Position numbers and translations under genes: made by a program. A DNA stretch of 10,650 nt from Clostridia bacterium (lineage in GTDB: Bacteria; Bacillota; Clostridia; SK-Y3; JACMMQ01), in the NCBI GenBank assembly GCA_014378955.1, contig JACMMQ010000215.1:1-10650 (forward strand), in the 5' to 3' direction. Below the pieces are notes generated by a model. That model was not told the origin of the DNA, ran no database searches, and saw only the letters and a list, made by a program, of their open reading frames with translations. This document shows, piece after piece, positions 9,774 to 10,650 of this stretch (position 1 is its first letter; every line of letters begins with the position of its first letter).

Positions 9774-9783
9774 TATAAAACAT

Positions 9784-9824
9784 AAAACAGGGCGCTCAAG
9801 GATAAATTTGAGCACCCTGTTTTT
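9784..9824 (+). terminator. Intrinsic terminator after glnN
   Basis: AAAACAGGGCGCTCAA (9784-9799) pairs with TTGAGCACCCTGTTTT (9808-9823) around an eight-base loop, with one C-A mismatch. The plus strand ends in TTTTT (9820-9824), eleven bases after the glnN stop. The minus strand also reads the stem followed by TTTTATGTTTTA, so it may work in both directions between the converging genes. Confidence 0.9.
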
Positions 9825-9845
9825 AATATTTAGGCGTAAATTTTT

Positions 9846-9920
9846 TAGGGGATGGGTTTCCCATCCCGATAATAACGAGTGTAAAACATTAAAAAAACGG
9901 GACGGGAAACCCGTCCCCTA
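9846..9920. repeat. 75-bp double-hairpin palindromic mini-element
   Basis: The outer 22 bases (9846-9867 and 9899-9920) are inverted repeats of each other with 20 of 22 matches, both starting TAGGGGA when read inward. Each arm is itself a hairpin: GGGATGGG-TTT-CCCATCCC on the left and GGGACGGG-AAA-CCCGTCCC on the right. The middle 31 bases are AT-rich and non-coding. There is no obvious target-site duplication. The form resembles dispersed REP- or MITE-like repeats of Bacillota. Whether it recurs in the genome cannot be seen from one copy. Confidence 0.6.
9891..9917 (-). terminator. Minus-strand intrinsic terminator for the 97-aa gene
   Basis: Read on the minus strand, GGGACGGG-TTT-CCCGTCCC (9917 down to 9899) is an 8-bp GC-rich hairpin. 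One G and then seven T (9897-9891) follow. This is a textbook terminator shape, about 130 bases beyond the stop codon of the minus-strand gene at 10046-10339. It is the right arm of the palindromic mini-element, so the element may have been co-opted as a terminator. Confidence 0.65.
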
Positions 9921-9954
9921 CGATTGATACTAATCCGCGTTAAACTTTGCTGCA

Positions 9955-10025
9955 ACTGTTTTGCGTTTCTATGATTAAAAGAGCATGGTTAAACATTGTT
10001 TCCGCATGTTGAAACGCAAAACAGT
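9955..10025. repeat. 15-bp perfect inverted repeat with 41-base centre
   Basis: ACTGTTTTGCGTTTC (9955-9969) and GAAACGCAAAACAGT (10011-10025) are perfect reverse complements. The centre contains CATG ... AAAC-ATT-GTTT ... CATG, which can form an inner hairpin, so the whole can fold as a stepped stem-loop. No T-run follows on either strand and no target-site duplication is seen. It lies 20 bases beyond the stop of the minus-strand gene and would be in that transcript's 3' untranslated region. It contains no ORF. Confidence 0.6.
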
Positions 10026-10045
10026 ATGATACCATTGTGTGCTGG

Positions 10046-10339
10046 TTAATAACGTGGACGGGTTACTTTCTTTTTATCGCTAAATATTTGGATTTCCATG
10101 CGGTCAAACAAAACGTCCTCCAAAAAATCCCCCTGTCGAAAGCTTGCCCTGCCGAATTTTGCAAATTCATCCCGATGGCTAGGCAACAAAACAGGCATGC
10201 CCACATCAAACTGTTTGCATACGTCTGCTATACCCACTTTAATGGTGTCAAAATCATAATACGATGCCGCCTCGCAAGGCAAGGTAACTTGGTGCGTCAT
10301 TTGTTGATTGGTATAAAGCTTGCCCCAAAGCTTGTACAT
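10046..10339 (-). CDS. Conserved hypothetical protein (97 aa)
   Basis: A small soluble protein with no signal peptide or membrane segment. It begins MYKLWGKLY and contains YDFDTIKVGIADVCKQFDVGMPVLL, then HRDEFAKFGRASFRQGDFLEDVLFDRMEIQIF. I recall small clostridial proteins of the same plan (MYKLW..., a CxxFD segment, a FxxDxF(I/L)E segment, then DxxEIQ), so it is very likely a real gene, but its function is unknown. The start at 10339 is supported by AGGGAG (10352-10347 on the minus strand) seven bases upstream, and by an extended -10 promoter further upstream. Its stop is near the paired inverted repeat, and a terminator lies further on. The overlapping plus-strand frame at 10037-10396 lacks these supports and is taken as a shadow. 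Confidence 0.8.
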   Translation of the reverse strand: MYKLWGKLYTNQQMTHQVTLPCEAASYYDFDTIKVGIADVCKQFDVGMPVLLPSHRDEFAKFGRASFRQGDFLEDVLFDRMEIQIFSDKKKVTRPRY

Positions 10340-10389
10340 ATGATAGCTCCCTCTTATATGAAAACCGAATTTTATTTTGCTTGCAAACC

Positions 10390-10417
10390 ATTATAACAGA
10401 TGCGAAGCAATAGTGAA
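10390..10417 (-). promoter_or_regulatory. Promoter of the 97-aa minus-strand gene
   Basis: On the minus strand: TTCACT (10417-10412), a 16-base spacer, then TATAAT (10395-10390). TGT directly precedes the -10, giving an extended -10. The -35 matches consensus at four of six positions. Transcription should begin about 45 bases upstream of the ATG at 10339. Confidence 0.6.
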
Positions 10418-10583
10418 ACCAAAATCTAAAACTATCGTGTAAATAATTTTTAATAAAAAAAGGGTTTATTTATCTGTCCGTCGAATATAATAAAGGTGTT
10501 TGTATACTATTGCACATTTGAATTGTCGCAAAAATATATTTATACAGTATGATTAGTATACATAAAATTTAGGAGGAAATAAC
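10396..10583. other. Divergent intergenic region
   Basis: An AT-rich non-coding stretch between two diverging genes, carrying the minus-strand promoter at its left end. For the plus-strand gene the promoter is ambiguous: a perfect TATAAT (10486-10491) lacks a good -35, while TTGCAC (10510-10515) and TTGTCG (10523-10528) each sit 19 bases before a -10-like hexamer (TATATT at 10535, TATGAT at 10548). I see no small ORF, tRNA or riboswitch here. Confidence 0.6.
10501..10562. promoter_or_regulatory. Spaced GTATAC inverted repeat before the last gene
   Basis: TGTATACTA (10501-10509) and TAGTATACA (10554-10562) are perfect 9-bp reverse complements, each with the self-complementary core GTATAC. A related TATACAGTAT lies between them (10541-10550). 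They bracket the likely promoter, as operator pairs often do, but the region is AT-rich and the symmetry may be chance. Confidence 0.3.
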
Positions 10584-10650
10584 ATGAAAAAAAAGACAGT
10601 ACGCATTTTAACAGCTTTACTAGTATTTGCACTACTTACAACGCTTTTGG
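10584..10650 (+). CDS. Exported protein, N-terminal signal segment only (3' end outside window)
   Basis: The 22 complete visible codons read MKKKTVRILTALLVFALLTTLL. This is a basic N-terminus followed by a hydrophobic core, as in a Sec signal peptide or an N-terminal membrane anchor. ATG at 10584 is preceded by a perfect AGGAGG (10571-10576) seven bases upstream. No cleavage site or lipobox is reached before the window ends, so lipoprotein, secreted protein and membrane protein all remain possible. The mature function cannot be judged. Confidence 0.8.
   Translation, partial: MKKKTVRILTALLVFALLTTLL

Noticed and set aside
9846-10025. CRISPR array
   Set aside because: The repeats are two different inverted pairs, not regularly spaced direct repeats, and no cas gene is present.
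10037-10396. 119-aa plus-strand ORF
   Set aside because: It overlaps the minus-strand 97-aa gene, has no convincing RBS and no recognisable family; the minus-strand gene has RBS, promoter and family resemblance.

Overview
The window reads as ordinary chromosome of a low- to mid-GC Bacillota bacterium, most likely class Clostridia. The indicators are a PolC-type replicative polymerase, a short-form CysE overlapping CysS, a type III glutamine synthetase, strong AGGAGG-type ribosome binding sites, and a small protein of a kind I recall from Lachnospiraceae and other Clostridia. The genus cannot be fixed from the sequence.

Layout on the plus strand: polC (1-4152, its N-terminus lies upstream of the window), then after 29 bases an MFS-type transporter of unknown substrate (4182-5369). 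A 191-base gap holds a near-consensus sigma-A promoter (TTGCAA-N17-TATAAT) with a palindrome over its -35 box. This promoter drives cysE (5561-6205) and cysS (6192-7598), which overlap by 14 bases. A 60-base gap holding a large hairpin leads to glnN (7659-9773). A strong bidirectional-looking intrinsic terminator follows at 9784-9824. On the minus strand, facing glnN, is a 97-aa conserved hypothetical gene (10046-10339) with its own promoter. Between the two converging genes lie a 75-bp palindromic mini-element, whose right hairpin doubles as a minus-strand terminator, and a 15-bp perfect inverted repeat. The last 67 bases start a plus-strand gene for an exported protein, cut by the window edge and divergent from the 97-aa gene.

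How the genes work together: cysE makes O-acetylserine, the committed precursor of cysteine, and cysS charges tRNA-Cys with cysteine, so this pair couples cysteine supply to its use in translation. glnN assimilates ammonium into glutamine and may be partly transcribed by read-through from cysS. polC is the replicative polymerase.

I found no new multi-gene defence, mobile or biosynthetic system. The parts not explained by known genes are small DNA/RNA structures: the hairpin across the cysS stop codon, the palindrome over the cysE -35 box, the 75-bp double-hairpin element, the 15-bp inverted repeat beyond the 97-aa gene, and the GTATAC repeat before the final gene.
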